Of a stretch of 64,000 nucleotides of DNA, positions 35,780-45,486 are shown piece by piece. The notes under the pieces were generated by a model. That model was not told the origin of the DNA. It ran no database searches and saw only the letters and a program-made list of their open reading frames with translations. How positions within the stretch are numbered: position 1 is the stretch's first letter; the number at the start of each line of letters is the position of its first letter. The stretch is from Bacillus sp. HNG (GTDB lineage Bacteria; Bacillota; Bacilli; Bacillales; Bacillaceae_L). The stretch is from the NCBI RefSeq assembly GCF_003400205.1, contig NZ_QUQV01000002.1, forward strand, positions 1 to 64,000, in the 5' to 3' direction. The translations under genes and the position numbers were made by a program.

Positions 35780-36409
35780 TTGAAGAAAGATAAAAAAAGT
35801 ACACGTATACATATTTTCCTTCTAATCATCGTCATTTCTATACTGATTTGGTCAGGAATAAAACCTGACACATATCGTGATTGGGCATTAGAAGTATTTC
35901 CAGCAGTTCTTGGTCTAGTTATTCTACTATCCACATACAAAAAATTTCGTTTTACAACTTTAGCCTATGTGATTATTGCAATTCTTTGCATTCTTACGTT
36001 TGTTGGCGGTCATTATACATATGCAAAAGTGCCTCTTTTTAATTGGATCAAAGAGGAATTCCATCTAAACCGGAATCACTATGATCGGTTTGGACATTTC
36101 CTAAAAGGGCTTTTAGCAATTGTCATTAGAGAAATCATAATAAGAAAAACCGAGTTGAAGAAAGGTTTTTGGATAAATACTTTTGTTTTAAGTGCTACCT
36201 TAGCAATTGCAGCCCTATATGAAATTATTGAGTGGCTAGTTTCTAAAATAGCACATGGAGGAAAGGCGGCAAGAGACTTCTTAGGTACTCAGGGTGATAT
36301 TTGGGATACTCAATGGGATATGTCATTAAGCTTTATAGGAGCAATTCTTGCATTACTTATTTTCAGTAAATTACATAATCGTTTATTAAATAAATTGGAA
36401 AAATCATGA
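35780..36409 (+). CDS. DUF2238 (YjdF-like) membrane protein
   Basis: The protein has about 209 residues and five to six membrane helices. The segment HYDRFGHFLKGLLAIVIREI and later ALYEIIEWL..GDIWDTQWDMSLSFIGAI match the DUF2238/YjdF inner-membrane family, whose function is unknown. TTG at 35780 is chosen because GGAG lies 8 nt upstream; a GTG at 35771 overlaps that site. It stands alone downstream of the ger operon. Confidence 0.85.
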   Translation: MKKDKKSTRIHIFLLIIVISILIWSGIKPDTYRDWALEVFPAVLGLVILLSTYKKFRFTTLAYVIIAILCILTFVGGHYTYAKVPLFNWIKEEFHLNRNHYDRFGHFLKGLLAIVIREIIIRKTELKKGFWINTFVLSATLAIAALYEIIEWLVSKIAHGGKAARDFLGTQGDIWDTQWDMSLSFIGAILALLIFSKLHNRLLNKLEKS

Positions 36410-36454
36410 TAGCTACATATAGAGACATACTAACAAAAGAAAGGAGGAGCAACC

Positions 36455-36619
36455 GTGACAGATAAGAAAAACATTCAAAATAAATCGAAAAACGATTCTA
36501 CTCAAAATCAGTATAAAGAAGAAGTTAGTATGGAAATGCTTGCTGAACGCGCTCTAGCTGAAACTCTTCGTGAAGGCGGGGCGTTTGCGCGAAAGAACGA
36601 TGAGCGTTTTAAAAAATAA
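36455..36619 (+). CDS. Small hydrophilic hypothetical protein
   Basis: The frame encodes 54 residues from GTG at 36455, with AAAGGAGGAG 5 nt upstream, a very strong ribosome binding site. The sequence is Lys/Asn/Gln-rich at the N-terminus and ends ALAETLREGGAFARKNDERFKK. It has no membrane segment and a strong terminator directly follows, so it is very probably a real gene. It could be a small spore or regulatory protein, but I recognise no family. Confidence 0.65.
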   Translation: MTDKKNIQNKSKNDSTQNQYKEEVSMEMLAERALAETLREGGAFARKNDERFKK

Positions 36620-36634
36620 GGTAGAATAACACTT

Positions 36635-36668
36635 AAAACTCACCCTTAATGGTGAGTTTTCCTGTTTT
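36635..36668 (+). terminator. Terminator of the small hydrophilic protein gene
   Basis: AAAACTCACC (36635-36644) pairs with GGTGAGTTTT (36651-36660), followed by CCTGTTTTTTTC. Confidence 0.9.
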
Positions 36669-36771
36669 TTTCTCTCCTTCTGCTTCCAAGAAGAGTAACA
36701 CTCGTGGTATATTCCTTCCTCTCATTAATACTTGATATAATAGGTAAAAATAAATTGCGGGGTGAAGAAAT

Positions 36772-37869
36772 ATGGGACTTAGCTTTCGCAAAAGCTTTAA
36801 GATCGCACCCGGTGTGCGAGTAAATGTATCGAAACGTGGGGTTGGTGCTAGCTTTGGAGTGAAAGGTCTACGTTATTCCGTGAATTCGAGGGGTCAAAGA
36901 AGAGTAACTGCTGGCATTCCAGGTAGTGGTATTTCTTACACAACCACTTCGAGTTCGGGACGAAATTACCGATCTAACGCTTATAAACAACATAATGAAC
37001 TGAAAAGACAGCAACGTGAAGCTCAAAAACTGCAGGAGCTGGAATACAATCAGTATCAGGTGGAACTCTTCGAGAATAAGCTTGAAATGATTAAATCAAT
37101 TCATAAGGAATGCGATACACCTGTCGATTGGGAAGAACTAAGACAGGCTCCTCCACCCTATCTACCTGGACATCCAGGACCGAATGAGACTACTGCAAGA
37201 AAAGCAGCAAACGACTATAAGCCTGGTTTTTTCGAAAAATTATTTAAGCAAGACGTGAAGAAAAAGGCAGCGCTACTGTCTGCCATAGAGACTGCAAAGA
37301 AAAAGGATCAAGAGGAATACGAAGAATGGGAACATTTAGTACAAGTTGCATCCAAGGTGTTGGAAGGTGACCCTGATACCTATTTCCAAGTTTTAGATGA
37401 ATTTGCCCCTCTCGATGACATAGCCGAATTTGGAAGTGGATTTGAATTTATCATGGAGGATCCATCCTATCTTTAGGTTGAATTTGACGTCCATTCTTCC
37501 TCTGTCGTTCCAGATGAAATCTTATCCTTAACGAAAACAGGTAAGCTTTCAAGAAAGGCCATGCCAAAAACCAAAAAGCTAGACATTGAGCAGGACTATG
37601 TGTGTAGCTGTGTTCTTCGGATTGCTGGTGATCTATTTGCCTTATTACCAATCGATTATGTATATATTCATGCGAACGACGAACGGCTCAATACTGTTAC
37701 CGGGCATACTGAAAAGGAAACAATAGTATCGGTCAAAATAGATAAGGAAACTTTTAAGAGTTTAAATCTTGAAGCCATAGATTGTTCCGATTCGCTCAAC
37801 AACTTTGAGCACAACATGAAGTTTTTAAAGACTAAGGGCTTCCAACCTGTTGAAAAACTAGTAAAATAA
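36772..37869 (+). pseudogene. DUF4236 protein gene interrupted by an in-frame amber codon
   Basis: The N-terminal part (residues 1-60, MGLSFRKSFKIAPGVRVNVS...GGIPGSGISYTT-type) is the DUF4236 domain, which occurs at the start of many bacterial proteins of unknown function. The frame meets TAG at 37474-37476 (codon 235), then continues open without a shift as VEFDVHSSSVVPDEI to the stop at 37867-37869. Both halves read as one sensible protein of about 365 residues. Either the strain carries a nonsense mutation or there is a base-call error. A downstream ATG at 37561 lacks a ribosome binding site. Confidence 0.75.
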
Positions 37870-38215
37870 TGGAACCACACAAAAAAGCACAGAGTTCTGC
37901 AGCATCATTGCAAGGACTCTGTACGAGTAATCCATTAACGGAACACCTATGCTTTGGTATTTCAGAGGCCTCATTTCTAAAATATACTTTTCTTCGTCTC
38001 ATACGGTGGGTCGGCCTTTCCTATAAAAGACAAAAGCAGCAGCAAATCATTATGAAAACAAATCCAGTACCACTTCATTTTAGATTGGCTCCTTGATACC
38101 TAACAACCTAACAAACCTGTATTTGCGTTGGGTTTAAAACGAAGAAAGGATTGTTGAGGAGATGCTTAGGTTTAATGTTAATAATAAAAATCAACTAAAC
38201 CAAAAGCATCTCTAA
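37870..38215. other. Spacer without a recognised gene
   Basis: A 75-codon open frame at 37869-38096 has no ribosome binding site and no recognised family. An imperfect inverted repeat, GAGATGCTT (38159-38167) with AAGCATCTC (38204-38212), ends just before the NERD gene and may act as its terminator, although no U-tract is seen. Confidence 0.45.
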
Positions 38216-38977
38216 CTAAATATTTGCCTGTTTATTATTCAAAACAAATCTACACTTTGGATAGTTACTGCAACCCCAAAAAGCACCATACTTACCTTTT
38301 CGTTCAACAAGGCTTGAACCACATTTAGGGCATATGTTAGCATTAATTTTATATTGATAAAAACGTTGTGAGTCTTTTATTTTTTTAATATGCTGCTTTT
38401 TCTGTTCACCACCGGCATTTAATATCTTTTCTAGCTTTTCTGCAATATGGCGAACTTGTCCAGCTGTTAATAAAACCTTTTTATAGGCATAAATTGTACT
38501 TACAAGACGTGATGAATAAGTAACACTAGTATTTAAGCCACTTGTTTCAACTTTCTTTAAGGTAGCGCGGTTGCTAAAGGAAACAATAGAATAATAGAAT
38601 TCTTCGTTCTCTATCCCCAGGTATTCCTGCAATGCTTTTATGTGACCATAGTTTTGCCATATTGGATTATAAAGCTTTTCTTTGCGCTTATAGATTACTT
38701 GCGTCCAATATTTACTCTTGGAATCACCGTAAATCCACCCTTTATAATACTTTGTCTCAATTACAAAAATTCCATAAGGTGACACGACAACATGGTCAAT
38801 TTGAGAAGCTTTTCTATTTTTTAATGGTACTAAAACATCATTAAAAACTTGATATTTCTCTTTATCAAGCTTGTTTAAATAAAGGCGAACTGATGCTTCT
38901 CCGAGGAATCCCTTAACTTTAGGTAATCCAAGACTTACAAGAATGGCAAATATAACTAAACCTAATAGTAGCTCCAA
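38216..38977 (-). CDS. NERD-domain protein with topoisomerase-type zinc finger
   Basis: The protein is about 253 residues. It begins with a membrane helix, followed by the NERD nuclease-related domain (GEASVRLYLNKL, then KNRKASQIDHVVVSPYGIFVIETKYYKG, which contains the Asp and Glu-x-Lys of the PD-(D/E)xK-like core), and ends with a four-Cys zinc ribbon CPKCGSSLVERKGKYGAFWGCSNYPKC as in topoisomerase I. TTG at 38977 is preferred (AGGAGG 7 nt upstream). NERD-zinc proteins are widespread and of uncertain function. It sits beside the McrBC-like pair but is separated by a terminator, so cooperation is only possible. Confidence 0.85.
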   Translation of the reverse strand: MELLLGLVIFAILVSLGLPKVKGFLGEASVRLYLNKLDKEKYQVFNDVLVPLKNRKASQIDHVVVSPYGIFVIETKYYKGWIYGDSKSKYWTQVIYKRKEKLYNPIWQNYGHIKALQEYLGIENEEFYYSIVSFSNRATLKKVETSGLNTSVTYSSRLVSTIYAYKKVLLTAGQVRHIAEKLEKILNAGGEQKKQHIKKIKDSQRFYQYKINANICPKCGSSLVERKGKYGAFWGCSNYPKCRFVLNNKQANI

Positions 38978-39096
38978 TTCTTTTCCTCCTGACCATGGCA
39001 ATGTTTTCCATTAAAAAAATGTAATTTCTATATTTTTCTAAATTATACCACAAAATATTACATTTTTTGATAATCAGTAGGTAAATATTACTAAAA

Positions 39097-39121
39097 AAGA
39101 AGAGCCATTAAGACTCTTCTT
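39097..39121 (-). terminator. Terminator of the McrBC-like operon
   Basis: AAGAAGAG (39097-39104) pairs with CTCTTCTT (39114-39121). It is followed on the minus strand by CTTTTTTAG. Confidence 0.75.
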
Positions 39122-39134
39122 ACTTTTGAGCTAA

Positions 39135-41648
39135 CTATTCCCCAGCTTCTATTATTCCAATTATTTGTTTAAACACACTTGAAGGCTTTTTAATTAATTC
39201 TTCATAACCAATTACCTTATTACCGTGATCATAAATGATATTCATTTGTCTAACCTCGTTATCCAAGTTCACCACAACATTTTTAAATTGAAATCTTTTA
39301 ATTTTTGACGCTTTATCTAAATTTTTCGCATCCAAATCAACAGTAACCTGATCTGAAATTCTCCTTAACATTCGCCAAATTGTTCTTTCTTCCTTTGATT
39401 TCATGAATATCTCCGGTAGCTCTTTTGCAGCTTTTAATGTTGATAATGTGGTAATTGAATAAATTGAGATACCATAACCAACAGGATTAATTGGTTGAGA
39501 TAGTGAATTCCAAACCTCTATTTCAAATTTTACATATTCAGTAGAATCGTTGATAAGGAGTTCATTGATTTCAAATCCTTTAACAAATTTCACTTCAGTT
39601 ATTTTCCCATAACAAACTATGCCATTTTTAGATGCTATACCATTAACTAAATATAATGCAACATACTTTGCTTCCTGCCAGCCTCTTTTTAAGTTTCTTG
39701 AAGGAATATAGTAAAAAAGATTATTGATACATCTTTCATAATTTACCTTTGATGTTACCGTCCCTACAAGTACCCATTCATCAAAAGTGGAAATCCACTC
39801 TTCTTTAGAACCCCTCGGTAAAATTCCTTCCTTCTGAATTTCCTCTGGACTTTTTTCAATTAAATGCTCTATAAATTGCTCAACCAATCGTGTAGCATTT
39901 GGTAGAAAAGGCAAACCACCAATATTCACCTTACCAATACTCTGATAAAAATGATGGTTTTCGTATAAATCCTCATCATTCCAAGGAAATAATACATATG
40001 CACCAAACGCAGTTCTTTCAAATGGACCATTTTGTTGAACAACTAAAGAATCTCTGTACCTATGCATTGTATTTATATCATCTTCCATTGGTCCAGGGTC
40101 TCCGTAAAGCCTTTGGTAGTAGCTACCTTCGACAGCAAAATCAATACGATATTTAGCATCAAAAATATAATTGTATTTAAAGTCTTTACCCTTTTTCTCG
40201 ATACTTAGTGTTGTATCTGGTTTTTGAGATAAAGTAGGTAAATTACGTTCAGCTTTTTGATATGTTAATATGATTTGTTCCTTTGTTACGGGATGTTGAA
40301 ATACTCGTTTTGCAGTAGATTTCGTATCCAGATTAACAAACATACCTTCCCGATTTACCTTAATTATATCTTGATCTATTTGTTCATAATTTTTATTCAG
40401 GATTTGCCCCAGCTTGATAAAAGTCCAATATTCATACATTGTAGCAACATCTTTTACAGACATTTGGTAAAGAGTTCCTTGTAATGTAAGTCCTTTTGAA
40501 AGAATTAAATAGGTTTGAAATACATCCCGATATCCTGGTGCCATTTGAATTACAAGACTCATTACCGACCTATCTAGTTTTCCTATCTTATTCCAAAATG
40601 AATTCTTCAATTTTTTATCTAAGCCTGAAAGCATTGTTTGAATTTTTCCAACTAAATCTGGATCAGGCTCTACTTCATACCTTTTATTTTTACTTGTTAC
40701 CTTCTCGAATAAATCAGAAATTTTGTTCTGTAGCCTACTCATTATCCATTTAATAAATTGATTTTCAAGTGTATCGGTGGTATGGTCTTTTTTGATTTTC
40801 AACCCAGATTTAGGCAAAACCACTCTATTTCCAATCTCAATTCCTGATTTAACATCAATAAGCAAATGTGGACGCTTCCTAATATATTGTCTGCCTCTTT
40901 GATCTAATTTACCGAGCTGATCTCCCCTAGCGTGAATGTGAGTAGTAATTAATTTACGATTGGGTTGTGACTCTATGTGTTGTATTGCTTTTATTAATCC
41001 TTCAAAATGAAAGTCAAGTAACCGATAAAATTCGCTTCTTGATGGTTTTCCTTCAACATTTACTTTAGCTCCAAAATATGTTTTCTTAATAAAATGAAAA
41101 GCTAAGTTATAAATCTCATCATTTACCTCATTAAGAAGTTTTTTATAATCAGCTTTGTAATCTAGCTTCGACGGAAATATTTCAATAGTTACCTCTAAAA
41201 GTACTTCTTCCCCACTTCGAATTTCAAATGTTGATAAACCAACTTCATTTTGAAACTGTAAGCTCCCCATTAAAAAATAATTATCTCCAATATCAACTCT
41301 TCCTACTGCTCTTCTCAGTAAAGGATGTTCATGATAGAACGAAAGATCGTTCTTATCTTTTGGTGAAACAACTATTTGATAACTTCCGTTTTCAAAAAAT
41401 ATTGGTCTCTGATTTGTTGGTTCGACTAGTACTTGAGTTTCCACATCAAATACTTTTTTGGCGTTAATATGTTTACCCCTGACATCAAAGTTCATTACAT
41501 CATGAAAATCTAGTTGTTTATATTGTAATAATCCATGATATTTTTCATGATAAGGTTTCCCTTTTATAACAAGAGTGAAATGGGCGGTATCAACGTATAC
41601 AAGTTCTACATCATTAGGAGCCAAGCCAGAAGGAAGTAAAGCCATCAT
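39135..41648 (-). CDS. McrC-like DUF2357/PD-(D/E)xK nuclease subunit
   Basis: The 837-residue protein has a DUF2357 N-terminal half (about 1-320), then a PDDEXK_7-type nuclease core with PDTTLS (477-482) and YIFDAKYR (494-501), giving the Asp478 and Asp497-x-Lys499 catalytic set, and a conserved H/Y pair in MHRYRDS (528-534). The C-terminal 200 residues (from about 620, EWVLVGTVTS...) look like an additional PUA/EVE-type domain. It is encoded 35 nt inside the end of the ATPase gene, with AAGGAGG before the ATG. The arrangement matches McrBC-like type IV restriction, with this as the cleaving subunit. Confidence 0.85.
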   Translation of the reverse strand: MMALLPSGLAPNDVELVYVDTAHFTLVIKGKPYHEKYHGLLQYKQLDFHDVMNFDVRGKHINAKKVFDVETQVLVEPTNQRPIFFENGSYQIVVSPKDKNDLSFYHEHPLLRRAVGRVDIGDNYFLMGSLQFQNEVGLSTFEIRSGEEVLLEVTIEIFPSKLDYKADYKKLLNEVNDEIYNLAFHFIKKTYFGAKVNVEGKPSRSEFYRLLDFHFEGLIKAIQHIESQPNRKLITTHIHARGDQLGKLDQRGRQYIRKRPHLLIDVKSGIEIGNRVVLPKSGLKIKKDHTTDTLENQFIKWIMSRLQNKISDLFEKVTSKNKRYEVEPDPDLVGKIQTMLSGLDKKLKNSFWNKIGKLDRSVMSLVIQMAPGYRDVFQTYLILSKGLTLQGTLYQMSVKDVATMYEYWTFIKLGQILNKNYEQIDQDIIKVNREGMFVNLDTKSTAKRVFQHPVTKEQIILTYQKAERNLPTLSQKPDTTLSIEKKGKDFKYNYIFDAKYRIDFAVEGSYYQRLYGDPGPMEDDINTMHRYRDSLVVQQNGPFERTAFGAYVLFPWNDEDLYENHHFYQSIGKVNIGGLPFLPNATRLVEQFIEHLIEKSPEEIQKEGILPRGSKEEWISTFDEWVLVGTVTSKVNYERCINNLFYYIPSRNLKRGWQEAKYVALYLVNGIASKNGIVCYGKITEVKFVKGFEINELLINDSTEYVKFEIEVWNSLSQPINPVGYGISIYSITTLSTLKAAKELPEIFMKSKEERTIWRMLRRISDQVTVDLDAKNLDKASKIKRFQFKNVVVNLDNEVRQMNIIYDHGNKVIGYEELIKKPSSVFKQIIGIIEAGE

Positions 41649-44025
41649 ACAGCCTCCTTCTCATCTCAATTACTTTTCTTGCACTCTTTGGAAATTTAAC
41701 ATTGCGTAAATCTCCCATATCTAATAAACCATCTTCATCAAATAATCTATTTGTACAGAATTTATATAGGTTATTTAAAACTTCCTCCACCCTTGTATCA
41801 CTACCAGCGACTCTTGGTAAAATTTTTTGAAGGATACATCTATCCAATGCTTGTTCAAACGAAAACAAATTTGCAGCTTGACTATATGCTATATAGAAAC
41901 ATATTTCATCGCGAACACGGTAACCTACCTGAGCACCTATTGGTTTCAATATTTCATTAAGTCGAACCAATTCCTTTGTTGTTTTTTCTATTAATTCTGG
42001 ATTTTCCACATAAACATCCTTTAAATGCAGATACTCTCCAAGCAATGTCCGATTACCAATTTTAATCGGAGATATTTCTGGTAGTTCATTTAAAAAGTCA
42101 AGAAAGTCTAAATGTATTTCATTAAACTCTATTGTATTTGCACGATCTAAAACCTTTTTGCTAAATGGATGGGTGGTTTCATCCATATTCACCGTGCCTA
42201 TTATATATAAATTTAACGGCAAACTAATATTTGTTTCCGCAATTTCATCAGATATTAAGATCGAAGTCACTAATTCTCCATCTTCCCAGCGTCTACTCTC
42301 CATAACACTTAAAATATCACTGAAATAATATTCTACACGTGCCAAATTCATTTCGTCTAATAAAACGATATACGGCAGAGTTGGATTGACCATTGCTTCT
42401 TTTATTACTTTAGTTAATGGACCTTCAACAAAATCCCCTTTGATATCACGGTATCCTAATAAATCTGATCCATCGTTCCAATCCGGGCGAACAGGGATTA
42501 GTTTAAATTGTCCATTTGATTCAGTAGCACCAATACTTTCTGAAAACCATTGAACAATTTTAGTTTTACCGGTACCAGATATACCGGACAGTATAACAAA
42601 TGGCTTTGTTTTTAAGGCTAAAAATAGATTTATTATTTCTTCTTTTTCATAATAGAAACCTTTACTTTTTATATATTTGTCAATATGTGTAACCACTTCA
42701 TTTGCTGAAAGCAATTTCTGACCATCCTCTTGTGCAATACTTGCACCCGAATTTATTACATACTCAATTTCATTTTCTTGATTAATTAAATCCCATTCCT
42801 CATCTACAATATCTAATTCCTGTAACCAACTTAGTATATTTCTTGTCCGATATTCTGCAACAGACTCTTTCATTAAATTATCTTTTAGGGAACTACGAAC
42901 AATAAGCATCCCAATCCCTTTGAAACATTTAAGTTTATCTTGTTTTTGTAAATTCTCAGTTAAAGGAAGTAGCCTTCTTACAAGGTTGAAATAGTCCAGT
43001 TTTGTTATTTGATTTCTTAAGATGACTTTACTATCTGATTTTGTCTGGTATTCATTAATTAAAGCTTTATTGAGTTCATGCTTTTCATTTAAAAACCCTA
43101 AGAGCTTCAATCCCTGTCGTGCCCTGGATTTTAACCTAATAATTTTCTCTTCTTTAAAAATAGAATTAATTTTTCTCGGGTCTACATTATCTTTAATGAT
43201 TTCATCCAAAAAGGATAAAGTAAGTTCAATATTACCTTCAGGTAATTGGTCGGTTGTAAACTCCTTAAGGGTTATTGCCACCTTCGTATCCTTTGTGGTT
43301 ACTCCTACAAAAGGTAGTTGACTAAAAAAGGCCATTAGAAATGAAGATCTACCTTTAGTTTTGATAAAGTCAGATTGTGTAGCAGTTCTAACTTTAATAA
43401 ATTCCTTCCATCCCTGCATAATAAATTCAAAAGTGATGTACTCCCATGGTGATTCCTTTTCACCATTTTGATGTTTTTCTCTAGATGATTCAGTTTCAAC
43501 ATAAATTCCTTCTTCATCTACTCTAGTAATCCAATTAGATTTTTGAGTACTAATTGTTTTAATTTCTGTTACCTTTTTTGAAAGGTTTATTAAAACAGGT
43601 TCCATATAAAACTCTCTAATTTCTGCTTCAACTGTATAGGGATCCTCTGTTGGTTCATTTTCCTTTTTAGCGATTTTCAATAATTTTTCCATGTTTTCAT
43701 ACTTAATTGGATTACCTAAACCTTTGTGCAAATTGCTCACATCTAAGTCTAAAAGGGTATTACGAATTTGCATTTCTGCTATTTTTCCTTTTAAGATACA
43801 ACGTCCTTCTTTTTCTGGTCTTTCATCTTTTTCATATCCAATGAACTCATAGACTTCTTTAATTTTGTTATTATATATTGCACAATAGAATTTATAATCG
43901 CCCGATTGAAGTTTTTCTCTACTAATTTTCCAACTAACACTTGTTGCATTATATAAATCTTCAGTTGACATTCCCTCTCTATACGATTTGCCAATTTTGA
44001 TTAATATTGTATCCTCAACAGCCAC
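41614..44025 (-). CDS. McrB-like AAA+ GTPase/ATPase, restriction subunit
   Basis: The 803-residue protein has a PUA/EVE-like N-terminal domain (about 1-80, LYNATSVSWKISREK and YKFYCAIYNNKIKEVYEFIGY), a middle region of unknown fold, and a C-terminal AAA+ motor: Walker A GISGTGKT (481-488), Walker B IVLLDEMN (553-560), sensor GTVNMDETT (610-618) and an Arg-finger-like LDRANTIEF. GSDLLGY and the EMN/NMDETT pattern are those of the McrB family, which uses GTP. The N-terminal domain probably recognises modified DNA or RNA. The GTG start has AAGGAG upstream. It is the first gene of the two-gene operon. Confidence 0.85.
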   Translation of the reverse strand: MAVEDTILIKIGKSYREGMSTEDLYNATSVSWKISREKLQSGDYKFYCAIYNNKIKEVYEFIGYEKDERPEKEGRCILKGKIAEMQIRNTLLDLDVSNLHKGLGNPIKYENMEKLLKIAKKENEPTEDPYTVEAEIREFYMEPVLINLSKKVTEIKTISTQKSNWITRVDEEGIYVETESSREKHQNGEKESPWEYITFEFIMQGWKEFIKVRTATQSDFIKTKGRSSFLMAFFSQLPFVGVTTKDTKVAITLKEFTTDQLPEGNIELTLSFLDEIIKDNVDPRKINSIFKEEKIIRLKSRARQGLKLLGFLNEKHELNKALINEYQTKSDSKVILRNQITKLDYFNLVRRLLPLTENLQKQDKLKCFKGIGMLIVRSSLKDNLMKESVAEYRTRNILSWLQELDIVDEEWDLINQENEIEYVINSGASIAQEDGQKLLSANEVVTHIDKYIKSKGFYYEKEEIINLFLALKTKPFVILSGISGTGKTKIVQWFSESIGATESNGQFKLIPVRPDWNDGSDLLGYRDIKGDFVEGPLTKVIKEAMVNPTLPYIVLLDEMNLARVEYYFSDILSVMESRRWEDGELVTSILISDEIAETNISLPLNLYIIGTVNMDETTHPFSKKVLDRANTIEFNEIHLDFLDFLNELPEISPIKIGNRTLLGEYLHLKDVYVENPELIEKTTKELVRLNEILKPIGAQVGYRVRDEICFYIAYSQAANLFSFEQALDRCILQKILPRVAGSDTRVEEVLNNLYKFCTNRLFDEDGLLDMGDLRNVKFPKSARKVIEMRRRLYDGFTSFWLGS

Positions 44026-44253
44026 TTGTCCTTACTCCTTTTTTATTTATGCTTTAAGTATCTTTTTAATTTATTGCGAACTTAACCGATACTGCTTTTC
44101 TTACTTTAACGTCAATTTCATTATATTATCTTTGCTTCAGCAATCATGTCCATATCGACAAAGCTCTACCTCTTGTTAAATACTTTCCATTACTGTGTCG
44201 AAAAATCCTTCTTTTTGCCTAAAAGTGATATGAAGGTAGTCATATGAAAAATA

Positions 44254-44286
44254 AAAAACTAGTTCAGAAGCTGTGAACTAGTTTTT
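44254..44286. terminator. Bidirectional terminator
   Basis: AAAAACTAGTTCA (44254-44266) pairs with TGAACTAGTTTTT (44274-44286). It serves the Fe-ADH pseudogene on the minus strand; the remaining 44026-44308 spacer holds only the upstream region of the McrB-like gene. Confidence 0.8.
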
Positions 44287-44308
44287 GGGATTTACAATAT
44301 GGATTCAT

Positions 44309-45486
44309 CTATTCATTTTTAAAATCAAAACAAAGTCGGTATAATTCAATAATTTCTTCTTCAGTTGGAATTCTTGGATTGTTCGAAGGGCTCCCACTTG
44401 CAATAGCATCTTTCGCCATTTTTCCAACAACTTTATCCAATTCTTGTTTTTCAATCCCCCATTCCTTCATGTTGGGGATGTTCAAATTCAAACAAAGTTT
44501 CTTTATTTCTTGTACAACAATATTTGCCATTTCTTCGTTAGAATAACGGCTTAACTCTGGCTTAATAAACCGTCCAATATCAGCTAACCTATTAATGCAA
44601 GCTGGTTTACTATATTCCAAAATGGCTGGTAGCAACATGGCATTTGAAACTCCATGCGGGACATGAAATATGGCTCCGATTGGTCTAGACATTCCATGAA
44701 CTAAACAAACAGATGCATTTGAAAATGCGATACCAGCCTTTAAGGCGCCTAATGACATTTTTTCTCTTGCGCCTATATTATTCCCATTCTTATATGCTTC
44801 TTCAATATTGTCGTAAATCAATTTTATTGCAGATAAGGCAAGGGTGGCTATAAATGGATGTGAACGTCTTGAAATGTATGCTTCTATGGCGTGAGTTAGG
44901 GCATCTACCCCAGTTGCTGAAGTGATATGTGTAGGAGAAGATAGTGTGAGTTTAGGGTCAACAATCGCGACTTCTGGTAAAAACGCCGGTTGTTTAATCA
45001 TCATTTTTACATCATTACTTGTATTTATTATGACTGTAACATCTGTTGCTTCTGATCCAGTACCTGCAGTGGTTGGAATGGCAATTAGAGGAATAGCCTT
45101 ATTATCAGCCATTTTTTTATTCCCCATAAAATCACTGATATCTCCACCATTCGTAGCCAATACAGCAACAGCTTTTCCAGTGTCAATACAGCTACCCCCA
45201 CCTAATGCAATAATGACATCACAGTATTTTGTATACATATTTCGAGGGCTTCATATACAAATAGATCAGTGGGTTCGGAATCAATTCCTAAATAGGTTGA
45301 ACAAAGAATCCCTTCTTCATTTAACATCTTTTTGCAGTCATCAACATAACCCAGTTTCTCCATAACCTTGTCACTGATGATAAGAGCGCTGGTTCCTAGT
45401 TTTCTAGTTTCAGCCCCTAATTGTTTAAAGGAACCATTGCCATAAAAAATAGCTTTAGGCATATAGACACTTGATATTGAATTCAT
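44309..45486 (-). pseudogene. Iron-containing alcohol dehydrogenase gene with frameshift
   Basis: The first frame (from 45486) reads MNSISSVYMPKAIFYGNGSFKQLG to about EALEI, then the reading continues in another frame as YTKYCDVIIALGGGSCIDTGKAV to the end at 44309. The total span (1178 nt) is one nucleotide short of a normal Fe-ADH of about 393 codons, so a one-base deletion near 45225-45240 explains it. GGGS-x-x-D-x-x-K NAD-binding and the metal-binding His residues in ALTHAIEAY and HGVSNAM are intact. It could be a true pseudogene or a sequencing error. Confidence 0.8.

Noticed and set aside
37869-38096. A 75-codon plus-strand open frame after the DUF4236 gene
   Set aside because: No ribosome binding site, no recognisable family and no transcription signal; treated as spacer.
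41751-41960. Plus-strand frame inside the McrB-like gene
   Set aside because: It overlaps a well-supported minus-strand AAA+ coding sequence and has no ribosome binding site.
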